Part shown: piece after piece, positions 1 through 9,606 of the stretch
Layout: each line of letters starts with the position of its first letter
Numbering within the stretch: position 1 is the first letter of the stretch
Source of the DNA: Haplomitrium mnioides
Lineage: Eukaryota > Marchantiophyta > Haplomitriopsida > Calobryales
Assembly: GCA_049999725.1 (NCBI GenBank)
Contig: JBNGIS010019117.1
Coordinates: 50,764-75,235, forward strand
Reading direction: 5' to 3'
Length of the DNA stretch: 24,472 bases
Position numbers and translations under genes: made by a program
Notes under the pieces: model-generated
What the model was told of the DNA's origin: nothing
Databases searched by the model: none
Seen by the model: only the letters and a program-made list of their open reading frames with translations

Positions 1-41
<41 letters not shown>
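1..41. repeat. (TA)n microsatellite
   Basis: Uninterrupted TA dinucleotide run at the left edge, about 20 units. It is cut by the window boundary, so the true length is unknown. Confidence 0.97.
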
Positions 42-43
<2 letters not shown>

Positions 44-230
44 CTATTGGAGAGTTGCCGCACAAGACTTGAGCAGGTTGTTGACTGCCATAGAGAGAGG
101 GAGGAAGAAGACACCTCGTGATGCTAAACATAGCGATCTTTCTGAACATGAGTATGCAATAGTTAGTTCTTTTTGGAGAAAGCTAGATGGACGTCAAGCA
201 GACCACTCCAAAACACCATGTAATTGGTAA
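42..230 (+). pseudogene. Possible coding remnant 1, unidentified
   Basis: Read in the frame that ends at TAA 228-230, this stretch is open for about 63 codons with no in-frame ATG near its start. It has a protein-like, charged composition, including SEHEYAIVSSFWRKLDGRQ at roughly 150-205. I do not recognise the family. It could be an exon of a host gene, a captured gene fragment inside a transposon, or chance. The frame is also open through the (TA)n, which carries no weight. GTAATTGGTAATAAG after the CCAT at 216-219 could mimic a 5' splice site, but nothing downstream confirms an intron. Confidence 0.22.
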
Positions 231-345
231 TAAGTTGAAATTATTGAAGCTGGAACTTGAATGCGGCACGGGTCTGAAGATGGGTTGCTGGTGGACGAAC
301 ATAAAGATTTGATTCGGGAAGTTCCGCTCAATTTTTAGGTGTCGT

Positions 346-367
346 GGGGGGGGGAAGGGGAGGAAGA
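346..367 (+). other. Purine-rich tract
   Basis: A run of Gs followed by mixed G and A without a pyrimidine. It resembles an LTR-retrotransposon polypurine tract, but no LTR start (TG plus a repeated partner) is seen next to it, so it is recorded only as a tract. Confidence 0.4.
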
Positions 368-390
368 TGGATATTCTGAAATCTGCTTGA

Positions 391-735
391 GTCCCCAAAG
401 TTCTTGTGTTGCTGGAATTGGATGCTTACTTACTAACGCCGCTCAAGATGATATCTCGACGGTGCTGCTGTCAAGTTGCCTCTTCAAATGGTGATCCAAA
501 ATTCTTTGCTCTTGAATCAAGAAATACTAGAATATTCAACCTCGGTTCTTGCTGGAAGTTTGAGAAAAGATCTTCATGAACATCCAGCGGTACTTGAAGT
601 CCTTCCGGTTTTAATCAAGGTATTAGCTCTACAATAGAGAAGATTGGTTCAAGAGTAGATTTTGCAACTAAAGAGAGGATCTTGAATATGTCATATTGCC
701 AAATAAAAAAAACTAGGTGTTATTTGGATTCATAG
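391..735 (+). pseudogene. Possible coding remnant 2, unidentified
   Basis: A frame open from 391 (just after TGA 388-390) to TAG 733-735, about 115 codons, broken only by TGA at 577-579 and 595-597. Readable segments include ELDAYLLTPLKMISRR (about 412-461) and NGDPKFFALESRNTRIFNLG near 490-550. Both internal stops could be CGA to TGA changes, but any TGA permits that reading. No family is recognised. A second frame across 475-640 also reads as protein-like, which weakens the case. It may belong with the remnant at 42-230 or may be chance. Confidence 0.22.
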
Positions 736-1970
736 AACCAAGGGAGCTCTGTGTACAAGATTGTGTAGCAAATTGGTGCCATGCAGAAAGATGGTTGTTG
801 GGGAAGAAAAGATGGAATGTTGTAGAATGCCATCACCAAGGTGGAATAAGAGCTAGTGGTAGATTGCAAAATTGTGGCGTCCATTGTAGATGCATACAAG
901 CAATTGCTAGTGGATGCCTGGAATAGGTAGTGAGATACGTTCTTATGTGAGCCCAAAGGTGGCAAGAGATCCATCAATTGTGCAGCGCTCTTCATGGGAG
1001 ATGTGAGGTGAAATCAAAAGATGAGTGACACTCGGGAGACTTCTACCTACTTTGTGTCCTAGACGTTTACAAAAAATTCAATGACTATGAGCTGCAAGAT
1101 ACAATCAATTTTGAGAAGGTGCTTTGCAGAGGGAGTGAGTGTGTTAGTGCTTATTTGAGAAAAGGAATGTGCCAACAAGAAAGAAAGATATTAAGAGAAA
1201 GATAAGTTGCAGGATTGCGTTCTGGCTACATGTTTGTTTTCTCCTCCTCGTCTTAGGGGAGACTGCAAAGGCGTTGAAAACAAAGATCAAAGAGACGACA
1301 TCTTATTTGTGCTCAACCAAGAGACTAAGAAATCTATTTGGTTGTCAGGATATTGAGTAGCCTCACATTAGACTTGGAGACTTTTAAGGTAGAGTAGTCG
1401 ACTGGCGGCTGCATTATTGCACATAAGAGAAGGCAATAGGTAATTCAAATTTGAGAGAGTGCGTTGTGAGAGAATGCTCCTCTTATGGTGAAATGATTGA
1501 ACAGTTTGTTCAAAAGCAAGAGATTGCAGAAAATTGTGGGTCTTCATTAGTTAGCTAAGATTTCAAAAAACAAAAAATACAAGGTGTTGCGAGCATAGCA
1601 AAGTGTTGAAGGTTCTTGGTTGGACACGCCAACGGGTTAGCGTAGGGTTGAGTACAATAGTATGTGCTTTGCGATGTCAATTTTGGGCAAAACCTCTCCT
1701 CCTTGATTCTGGAATCGACAAATGTGTTGCTAGTCAAGAAAGCAATAAGGGACACCAGTGAAGAGGAGAATCTTGTGTTAGGAAGAGAACCGACGATATC
1801 AAGCTGACAAGAAAACAAATTTAAATATAAGTACATAGTCGATAGGTGGAACCCACCTCTGGGAGAATTGGACTGTTGGGTTTATTTGGGTTCATTGAAA
1901 TTAGATGGAGTAATGAGTTAGGATAATGCACAAGGCCAATTGGATGAAGTAAGAAGCAAGGTTGGCTAAA
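736..1970. other. No gene recognised
   Basis: Short overlapping open frames occur on both strands (longest about 93 codons, minus strand 1555-1836). None shows a recognisable domain or coding-like continuity. No RNA gene, LTR boundary or clear tandem repeat was seen. Confidence 0.6.
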
Positions 1971-1974
1971 TGTG

Positions 1975-2072
1975 GAGGCATATAGTAGAGGTATGAAAGG
2001 GTTATTAGAAAGGTTGAANNNNNNNNNNGAGGCATATAGTAGAGGTATGAAAGGGTTATTAGAAAGGTTGAA
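1975..2072. repeat. 44-bp identical direct duplication around a 10-N gap
   Basis: Bases 1975-2018 and 2029-2072 are identical over 44 bp and are separated only by ten Ns (2019-2028). This is the typical signature of two contig ends that overlap but were scaffolded instead of merged. The duplication is therefore more likely an assembly artefact than a biological repeat. Frames that cross it on either strand should not be trusted. Confidence 0.9.
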
Positions 2073-2453
2073 ATTGGAAAGGGGTGATAGGCAGAGGGAA
2101 AAGAAGATTACATCACGAATGAAGGGGGATTGTTGGGTGGATCGGAAGGTAGAAGAGTGAGTAGAATCATAGAAGGCAAATAGTGGAGGAAGTAGAGTAA
2201 ACAAGGTGATATGAGAAGTGACCAAGGATGTATGACTAAGTTGGCTAGGATATCAAAGTGAACTAGAGAGAAGAAAGAACATTGCAGTGATTAGATTCAA
2301 AAATGCGGTAGTGAACAAGAGGTGAAGGACAAAGAGAGATATGGTGATTGGGTTGGCAACAAAGTTCTCCAAGTGTATCATCTGGCTCAAGACGGTGGAG
2401 ACACATTCCAAGATGTGGCTAAGGTATACAAGAAAACAATAAACAATTTATGT
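2073..2453. other. No gene recognised
   Basis: Purine-rich on the plus strand, with short chance frames only. The minus-strand frame over 1821-2225 is pyrimidine-rich low complexity (Ser/Leu/Phe/Pro) and crosses the N gap, so it is not credited. Confidence 0.55.
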
Positions 2454-2615
2454 GTTGTGTCTCTATTTGTTTATGAACCAAGAGGAGAGCTGAGGAATTG
2501 CAGTTCTTGGAGAAGCGTAGATTTCTTGTGAGCAAAGGTGCATTGGTTCTGATATCAGAAATTCAACACAACACATTTGAAATTTCTTCGAGAAGGTATC
2601 ACTCGAAGAAAAGTG
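2454..2615 (-). mobile_element. Copia-like LTR end / primer-binding-site fragment, copy 1
   Basis: About 160 bp shared at high similarity with 11804-11967. On the minus strand it contains TGATATCAGAACCA (complement of 2544-2557). This is close to the primer-binding site complementary to plant initiator tRNA-Met, TGGTATCAGAGCC, with two G-to-A differences. Overlapping it, a minus-strand ATG opens a short frame (MHLCSQEIYASPRTAIPQLS) that ends near 2463. In many Ty1/copia elements gag begins just inside the PBS, so this reads as LTR 3' end + PBS + gag start of a minus-strand copia-type element. No further gag is readable at lower coordinates, so the element is truncated or very decayed. The LTR would lie to the right of 2558, but its far end was not found. 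Confidence 0.5.
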
Positions 2616-2845
2616 CATCGAAAGATTTGTGAGATTTCTATCATCCATGGTATTTTGGATTGTGATTGAGAAATCAGGTCAGCAAATTGAAAGCATCTAT
2701 GGTATCTCGGTGTTAGGGCAGGAGATAGGAGATTGAGGAAGCTTCTCAAAGAGGTTTGTTGGAGCACAAGGAGGAGCATATTCATCAATGAGCAACAAAG
2801 TGGCGTCTTCGGGCTATAGGAAATTGCTATTCTGCCAGATGTTAG

Positions 2846-3268
2846 AACAGAACACAGAAGGTCGAAGTAATTGATGACAATGAAGGCATGCAAGAATTTG
2901 ATAGAGAAAGGAGTTTAGTGGAGTTTAGCAGTGTTGCGACAATGGCACTGAGTTCGGACTGCCATGGTTGGCAAATGTGGACGGAAAGATTTGCGAATCA
3001 AGTACCGTTGTGAAGATTACAGGAAAGGATTGCGATAGGGTGGTTCCTAGATGACACACCGAAGCATGTAAGGAAGGTTGGTAAGGAGAAATTGTTTGCC
3101 TGTTTTCAGCAAAGAAAAGGAAGCCAAAGAAGCTCCATGGCAGTGTGTGTGCTTGCAGCCTCTATGGCTTTTGATGTTGATTTTGCAGTAAGAGAGGAAG
3201 CGAGGGTAGCAGCGGCATTGAGCGATCCCATCAGTTATGAGGAGCTATATGGGAGGAACTCACGTTGA
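2846..3268 (+). pseudogene. Unidentified reading frame with one internal stop
   Basis: A frame of about 140 codons between TAG 2843-2845 and TGA 3266-3268, interrupted only by TGA 3011-3013. It reads as ordinary globular protein, for example WQMWTERFANQVPL before the stop, IAIGWFLDDTPKHVRK after it, and AASMAFDVDFAVREEARVAA near 3155-3215. Candidate starts are ATGs at 2942 and 3137, but neither is supported by context. I do not recognise the family. It sits between a copia-like fragment and LTR-like DNA, so it may be transposon-borne or a captured host exon. A protein-level search of the frame would settle it. Chance openness cannot be excluded. Confidence 0.3.
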
Positions 3269-3880
3269 CATGCTTGAACTTCATAAGGACAGAATCTCAT
3301 GCATGAAGAATTGGAAGGATGGTAAGGGATTGTGAAGTATTTTGTTATGGAAGTGAGTGTGTTGTTGCAGGTCTGGCCTGGAAATTGGGACCTGAGAAAA
3401 ATAAAAAGAGAGACAACAGTTAGTTAGGCCAGTTTTGTTTTGTGAGTTGTTGCAGGCTGCAGGGAGATCAGAATTCCCTGTAGCTGGAGGCAAAGCATTT
3501 GTGTAGTAATTGTCAATTGTGGAAGTTGGAGTGGAGAGAAAGGTGTGAAGTGCAAGGCGTCATCATGGCTTAGTTTTCCCGTTACCTCCGGAGAGTGGCA
3601 GAAACTCAGCATGAAGATCCATGATCGGAACCTGTTGTCGGGAACTGATGACACCAGTAGGGAGTTATGGCAGCTTGTCACTGTCATACATGGTGAGGCT
3701 GAATGGTCTGAATCGTTGTGTTGACTCCACAAGGTGAAGATTGCACGGAGTACATCTGAGTAGTTTGTAGTTTGAATTTCTGAAGACATGGAGTTTGGAT
3801 GATAGGAGGGTAGATATCTGGTTAGTAGTAGAGCAGATTGCAGAAGTGCAGATGGGGATTTTGGATCGGGAGTATGACAC
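3269..3880. other. No gene recognised
   Basis: Continues from the reading frame ending at 3268 with broken protein-like stretches in a second frame (for example near 3300-3410), but without a supported gene. Minus-strand open frames at 3281-3493 and 3424-3789 lack recognisable domains and are probably shadows. Confidence 0.5.
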
Positions 3881-4029
3881 CAGAAAATATAAAGTTAAAA
3901 GTATTACATTTCAGCCCTCAGTCTGTTATTTGTATTTCAGCCCTCTTCTCTCACATGTTGTGTGTTTCATGTATGTTGTTTTACATATGTTAGTTTATAC
4001 ATGTCTGTAAGTTACTGAGTTTACAGAAT

Positions 4030-4060
4030 AGAGCAGGGCTCCTCCCTTTTGCCTTGCTCT
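4030..4060 (+). terminator. Hairpin 1: AGAGCAGGGC / GCCTTGCTCT
   Basis: Ten-base arms 4030-4039 and 4051-4060 pair with one mismatch around an 11-base loop. Recorded as a stem-loop. Any role in RNA 3' ends is inference. Confidence 0.5.
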
Positions 4061-4098
4061 GTTCCCAGCAATTGTGCCTGTTATTTAGTTTTCAGAAC

Positions 4099-4129
4099 AG
4101 CGCAGGGTTTATCCCCTATGCCCTGCGCT
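4099..4129 (+). terminator. Hairpin 2: AGCGCAGGG / CCCTGCGCT
   Basis: Perfect 9-bp arms (4099-4107 and 4121-4129) around a 13-base loop. It is 69 bases downstream of hairpin 1. The two share surrounding sequence (TTTACAGAATAGAGCAGGG versus TTTCAGAACAGCGCAGGG), so one is a diverged duplicate of the other. Several arm differences are paired across the stem, which favours maintained pairing. Confidence 0.55.
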
Positions 4130-4379
4130 AGTCGTAACACTCGGAGTGCTGAAAGTTTTGTGGAAGAAAGTCTCTTGAAGATTGTGGTCTGTGAACCAAT
4201 CGCAAAAATTTCTGATCGTTTTGTTTGAAGAGCAGTTTGATGGCGCAAAAATCTGCTAGCTGGAAGGATTTTGTGTTGCTTGAGTGATTCTGTGCAAATT
4301 TTCGTGGAAGTCAGGTTGCAAAAGAAATCTCACAACTCAAATTTTGTAGAAGAATCAAAGAATGGTTCTTAGGTTGTTG

Positions 4380-6200
4380 AATCAAAGAAGGTAGCGAGTT
4401 GTGTTGCGGGAGAAAAATCCAAGAAGGAAAGAGGGTGTGTTCAAAGTAGAATCGATCGAAGGAAGGGAGCTGTTCTTTTGCTTGAAGAAAAATTGCAAGA
4501 AGATGTTAGATCTAGCAGGGATTTCATCGAGTTGCTCCGCCATCCTTTTTGTTTATGGTTGCTGGAACTTTGTCGCAAAGAAAAATCATGTGCAAGATCT
4601 GTTCGAGCATAAGCAATTTTGTTTGAGCAGCGGACCTGGTTTTTGTATGTAAATTCTTCATCGAGCGAATCTTTTGAGTAGAGGTTTGTTTGACAAAAGA
4701 TTTGTCGAGCAAAGGCTCCATCAAGTTGCTTACATTGCAACGGTTTAGTTAGGCATTTTGCTTGCTACTTTGGTTTCATCAAATGAGGCTTGTGATTAAT
4801 TTGTCTGCATTGAAGAGAGAACCTTGATTGTTTTTGGTTTTCAACAAGAGTTTTTGTTGGCTCATCACGGAAAAGAGGAAGATCTTCAAGCAGTTGCGAA
4901 CGTTATGTAGTGTCGGGTAGGCCTATGGTGCTTGTTCTTTATGATTTTTGCTACTTGAGAAAGATCTCTGACGTTGAAAATCTAGAGTTGGCTCTTTTAT
5001 TGACACATTTGCTTTTGTCAAAGCAAAGTGTGGCCTTGATTTCCTAGGTGTAGTCGTCGAAGCAAGCAGCAACCGAGGGGCAATTTATCCAGCGTGGGAG
5101 GATTCATTCGACTTCTCGGGAAAGGGAGTTGCAGGAGCGATATAGGATTTGTCAAGTGCAGGGCGAGCTACAAACAACTACAACTTGTGTTTTTGAGCAA
5201 GCAAACCCCGATTCAAGCAGCAATCAGGGGGACAGAATTGCATGATAGCTTTGTGGTTGGATCATACGCATATTTTCATCGAGTTGCTCTTCAACAGATC
5301 TCTTCATCATGGATTGCTTCTCTACATTTTCTTCTCTTCAACAAGTTTGTTGATCAGTTTAGGGATTTGGGAAGAAATCTTGCTATTCAAAATCTACAGA
5401 CAAAATTGCAGAGTATTTTTTGTCAAAGAGGAGCAATCGAAAATCATGGAGCTGCTCTCTTTGAATCACAGCTCCTTGTTTGTTGGTGAAGATGAGACAA
5501 TTGACGAAGGTTTTAGGGATTTGATCTTTGCAGAGCTTCATCAAGTTGCAGCATCGAGCAAGGAGATTCGATCTTGTTTTGTATTAGCCATTTGCTGCAG
5601 CATAAATCGTCGATGGTTGCATGCTAGGGATTTTGTCAAGCAGGAGGCAGAATCACAGATCAAAAGATTATGTCGAGCAACAAATTAGTGTTGCAAAAAC
5701 TTCAAGGGATTCCTTTGGTGAAAAGCAGAGGGAAAGTTACGGGGTTAGGCGAATCCTCAAGCAGATTTCACAGAAGTGTACAACCATCATTCAAGTAGTC
5801 GTCAAGAAAAAGAGCCTCAAATTCTGGTTTGCAACAGAGAACATATTTTGCAAAAGTGTGCAGCCAACATCTAAGGAGATTTTAGGCAAATCAATGAGAA
5901 GCTCTTTGTTTCAGGAATTCTAGTGTTGCAAACTCTTCATTGATCAGAAGAATTGAGTAGAGAACTCTTCCTTGTTCTTAAGAGATTTTTCTCAAGCAGC
6001 CTTACTGGTTGGATTTATACCTTTAGACAATATTTTTCAGAGAGAGATCTCAAACAATTCAGAAAACAATGGAAGGAGGAATTGATCACTGCATTTTATC
6101 AGCTGCTTGATTGGTGAATAGGATTGAGATTCACTAGAATCATGGGATGTGATCACAAGCTAGCAAGGAACTTGAAGAGGTCACTTGATCAAGCAGGTTT
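4380..6200 (+). repeat. Field of degenerate TCRAGCA / CATCRAGTTGC motifs
   Basis: Short related words recur irregularly on the plus strand. TTTCATCGAGTTGCTC is identical at 4522-4537 and 5274-5289. CATCAAGTTGC occurs near 4720 and 5540. CGAGCA occurs near 4593, 4705, 5555 and 5673. TCAAGCAG occurs near 4888, 5214, 5638, 5758, 5992 and 6188. They look like an old, diverged internal repeat, perhaps of an LTR or untranslated transposon region. Two overlapping open frames here (5094-5489 and 5242-5688) are the longest uninterrupted ones in the window that do not cross Ns. They show no recognisable domain and share the repeats, so they are not called as genes. Confidence 0.4.
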
Positions 6201-7158
6201 CCTAGGTGACTACAAACACAGAAAACAATTGTAGAGCTGGAATTCCAATTGTTGGAGAAGATTGACTACCAAAGAACAGATTGGCAGAGTGGATTGCTGA
6301 AAATCTTGTGGTAGCAAGATTGATCCCAGAAGAACCTACTACAACAAATTTTATTGAGGAAGACATTGTAGCTCATTAGGCTTCATTGTTGAGCGATGTT
6401 ACGAAAGCAGAAGAGGGTCAGTTTTGGAACTCTTGCTAAGTTGCGAGGTGGCCAGATCTGAATGAAGGAAGTTAGGGAAGAAATTTTTCCCTATTCTTTG
6501 TGTGTAGGCATCTCAACACAAGATCATCACGAGATTACATGAGAGAAATAGCTGGTATAACCTAGATATTTAAAGAAAAGAAGAGACCCACTACCAAATC
6601 TGTTTGCAACATGCATCAGAGGTAACTGAACACTAATCGAATTAAAAACAGAATTTTCAAATAATAATAATAATAATTTTCTGAATTCAAAGAGGATGAA
6701 CCAGACCCTCTGCCGAGCTATACAAAGGTGGTAGGAGTCCACCAGCATGGTCCTAGGGCGCAGGCTATCTGGAAACCTAGATTTTTGTTGTAGTGAAGTA
6801 GAAAAATCTGAAGACTTGTTTGCAAAAAGCCGAACTTAGTCTGTAGTGCTCTGGAGGTGAGTAACAAATATCTGTTTTGAGTTGTCAAATTTTGCTCCTA
6901 AGTTGACAAGAAGACCAATCAACTAGGATTGGCAAGCAAGGTGTGCCTTGTCCAGAGGAGAAGGAAGGGTCAATTGTGCTAATTTGCGCATTTCAACCGA
7001 CTTGTGGGCAAGTGGATGAGTGGCAATAGCACAGCTTGTGAGTTGTGAGTGAGTTTGGCTAAGTAGAGGTCAACACGAAGCCAAAGGGTGGAAGGTTGCA
7101 ATACGGCATCCCTCGCAATAGCATCTAGTTTTGACCTGCAGTAAGAGCGACTCAATAT
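6201..7158. other. No gene recognised; possible leader of element A
   Basis: No LTR copy matching 11591-11720 and no convincing primer-binding site was found here, although this is where the 5' LTR and leader of element A should lie. The 5' end of element A is therefore missing, replaced, or too diverged to see by eye. Confidence 0.5.
6659..6678. repeat. (AAT)n microsatellite
   Basis: About six AAT units in an A/T-rich context. Confidence 0.9.
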
Positions 7159-7351
7159 TTGGTAAGTGACCATACATCAAACAAAGAGGAGGAAACTCTT
7201 TCTAGCACTCAAGTACATTCTCCATTGTCTTGGGATATGGATGAGATGTATGGGGCCACAAAAAGGCCGAGGAGGTTCTCTGGTGCAGTTGCACCACTGA
7301 TCTGGATGATTTCATCCATGAGTCTTACACTTGGTGTGATCTGCAAACATT

Positions 7352-8644
7352 GTGGAATTCTGCTCTCTTTACGCTCTTATGGCATGGAAAGGTTTGTTTC
7401 AGCATTTGGAATGGCCACCCATAGATGACTACCATGAATTCAGGCGGGGTCATTTGACTGAGATTGAAGAATGGAGACAATATTGGTCACTCAATTATAT
7501 CTCCATCGCTTATGGTGGAAGGGCCATTGCCCACTACCTTGTGACCCATACAACATCCTCTAGTGGCACTAGTCATAGTATTGGTGCTTTAGAGGCAGGA
7601 GGAGTTTTCAATACACCTGTTCCAATCAGCGCAACAGAGAGTGGAGGGATTCCTTTGTTTAACCCGGTGGTTGAGTTTTTTAAGCGTTTCAAGCATAATT
7701 ACCAAGGTGTGAGGACAGACAAGCTGAAGAGTCTTCAGGAGTTCTAGCGCAAGACTAGAGAGAGCTTAAGAGAAGCTTGCACCATGATGAGAAGGCTCAT
7801 CAATGTCACAAAGGGAGTGATAGAGGCTCAAGCTGTTCAATTTTAGTATTATATCCTTAATAGGGATTTGAGGAGGAGAGTGAGAGATGCCACCCTTCTT
7901 AGTGACTTTGATCCTACTCTTGCCATTGTGTTTACATTGTTAAAGCATATTGAGCTCAACTTGGTGAATGAGAGAGTAGTCACTGTAGGTTTTCAGAAGG
8001 AAGCGCCAAAATTTGTGTCTCCATCCACCTCTACATCGCAGTTTGCGCCATAGAAGGGCCAAAAGGTTGGAGGATAGTCATCTTTGTTATCTTATGCAGG
8101 CCACTAGCCGGGTTGTTGGACTTGTGGTAGAGATTGTTTGCAGAGGCTATGTCTAGAGGCAAGGAAGTCACGAGCAGCAAGTTCTGGAGATGCAAGTGCA
8201 GTTGGCCAGCAACAATGTGACCATTGTGAGGTCATGAGTCACACCAAAGACAAATTTTTTTCTCTTCACCCGGAGCTGCGACGAGGAGTAGCTCGCATAG
8301 GTGAGCAAGGCATAGCCAGATGAGTTGGTCATGGTAGAGGAGAATCACCAATTGGGAGAGCTGGGGTGGGTGCTCCAACAACTACTGTAGATTCTAAGGA
8401 TGTTAGGATTGCACAATTGGAGTAGCAGCTAGCTACCATGACTACAACACAAGCGAGGCCCAACTCTAGAGGTGAAGCCTCTACTTCATATGCAGTTGAT
8501 GGAGATTTAGCTGGCATGGGATTTATGTGTGGGACAACCCACATTGATGCATTTGCGGCTGTGACCAGAGCAGTAGGCAAGGCTATTGAGCCCAAGGAAG
8601 CAACGCTGGAGTCAAATCCTCATAGGGAGGATGCTCATCAGTAG
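7352..8644 (+). pseudogene. gag-like polyprotein of element A
   Basis: One frame stays readable from 7352 through 8644 without a frameshift, broken by stops at 7745, 7843, 8051, 8075, 8105, 8321, 8423 and 8642. The capsid-like part (about 7670-7990) has the usual gag pattern: an aromatic, basic segment, then REACTMMRRLINVTKGV, then LRRRVRDATLLSDFDPTLA and HIELNLVNERVV. A zinc-knuckle remnant, CDHCEVMSHTKDKF at about 8198-8239, fits C-X2-C-X4-H-X4-C except that the last Cys is Phe. The frame could begin earlier, since 7159-7428 is open in another frame, but no start is supported. Gag packages element RNA in the virus-like particle. Here it cannot be made. The same frame continues into the protease, so gag and PR were probably one polyprotein. 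Confidence 0.7.
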
Positions 8645-9073
8645 GTAAGACTTCCATATTCATTTGAGTTGACAAACTTGGTGAAGACTACGCCCATACG
8701 TCCAACTCATGCTTCCAAAGAGATGGAGATTTCAGCCGAGGTGGAGGAGAGTGTGTCTTTGGCTATGGAGATAGCTAGGTTAGTGGTCCAGAAACCACTG
8801 TTTTTAACTAGGGGTGTGTTGATTGGAGAAGTCACACCAACTCAAGTATTTAGGTTGGTAGCCACATTATATGAGGAGATTTATGGTGTTACTTCCAATA
8901 TGGAAGTGAGACATGTGAGTAGAGCAATTGACGCTTGTGCTTCTACATCTGGATGTGAGACATGGCATGCTGTTGTAGCCCGATTAATGGAGTTATCAGC
9001 CCAATCAACATTTGAGAGGACAAGATTCAAACCCAGTGTGGTGTCTATCGACAATTGGAGTAGTATCTTCTAG
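8645..9073 (+). pseudogene. gag-PR linker region of element A
   Basis: Continues the gag frame as about 140 open codons from 8645 to TAG 9071-9073. It is rich in Glu, Val, Ala and Thr, with no catalytic motif visible. It holds segments such as EVEESVSLAMEIARLVVQKP and LFLTRGVLIGEVTPTQVF. Its position between the zinc knuckle and the protease suggests a spacer or a poorly conserved N-terminal protease extension. I do not recognise a separate domain. Being in frame with both neighbours, it is best read as part of the ancestral gag-PR polyprotein. Confidence 0.55.
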
Positions 9074-9426
9074 CTTGTCGGTCCTTCAAATGTGGTGTAC
9101 AGGCCAATCACAGTACTTTTGGATACATGTGCACAACCATTGATATTAGGCAAGCCAATTATGCAAGGGTTGGGATTGCAGCCCGGAGATGTGGAGATTT
9201 TCCCTTTCCTAGCCTAGACCTCATTGGGAGGACCTTCACCCACGTAGCACATCACAAGTGGAGAGATCAGGCTTAGAGTGCAAGTTGATCATCCTACAAA
9301 TAGCTCATAATATGAGCACTTGGGCCATACTTACCAAGGCCAAGTCTTATGATGTTTTGGTTGGGTGTATAGTGTTATATCCCATGGGGGTTCAATATTG
9401 ATTTTTGGGACGAGTCACTGTTCTAT
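9074..9426 (+). pseudogene. Aspartic protease (PR) of element A, active site mutated
   Basis: Downstream of TAG 9071-9073 the same frame reads YRPITVLLDTCAQPLILGKP at about 9101-9160. This is the retropepsin active-site context LLD-[ST]-G-A with Gly replaced by Cys (DTC instead of DTG). Stops follow at 9215 and 9245. After a frameshift near 9305 the C-terminal part continues as SYDVLVGCIVLYPMG (about 9345-9390). PR releases gag and pol proteins from the precursor. Loss of the Gly next to the catalytic Asp would be expected to damage the enzyme, and the stops and shift prevent synthesis anyway. Length and position (after gag, before the next enzyme domain) fit a Ty3/gypsy-like order. Confidence 0.65.
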
Positions 9427-9606
9427 AAGCCTAGATGGAGATTTAGAGAGGCATGATTGAGCAGGTTGCTTGTCAAATTCAGTGGACCAGTTGGGGGTCC
9501 ACTATCTCAACCTATGGTGTTATGAGCATTTTGTGAGGTTATCATTGACTACTCTGACTTACTGGAGGGGAATGCACATCCAACAGACTTTTCTTCTGTT
9601 GAGGAG
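9427..9606 (+). other. PR-MTase junction, unreadable
   Basis: No single frame is continuous here. Stops in all three plus frames and at least one frameshift separate the end of the protease from the methyltransferase frame. Confidence 0.5.

Larger units (their letters stand above)
3900..4150 (+). mobile_element. LTR-like non-coding segment
   Basis: A T-rich stretch with a short direct repeat (ATTTCAGCCCTC near 3907-3918 and again near 3931-3942), followed by two tandem hairpins (4030-4129). The layout resembles the R or terminator part of a plant LTR or an untranslated transcript end. No TG...CA boundaries or matching second LTR were found, so the element and its borders remain unknown. Confidence 0.35.

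Noticed and set aside
346-367. Purine tract as a polypurine tract of an LTR element
   Set aside because: No LTR start or repeated flank is present after it.
1821-2225. 134-codon minus-strand frame
   Set aside because: It crosses the N gap and the artefactual 44-bp duplication, which also duplicates NPFIPLLYA in the product.
5094-5688. Two overlapping plus-strand frames of 131 and 148 codons
   Set aside because: No recognisable domain, overlapping in different frames, and made of the degenerate TCRAGCA repeats. Length alone does not support a gene.
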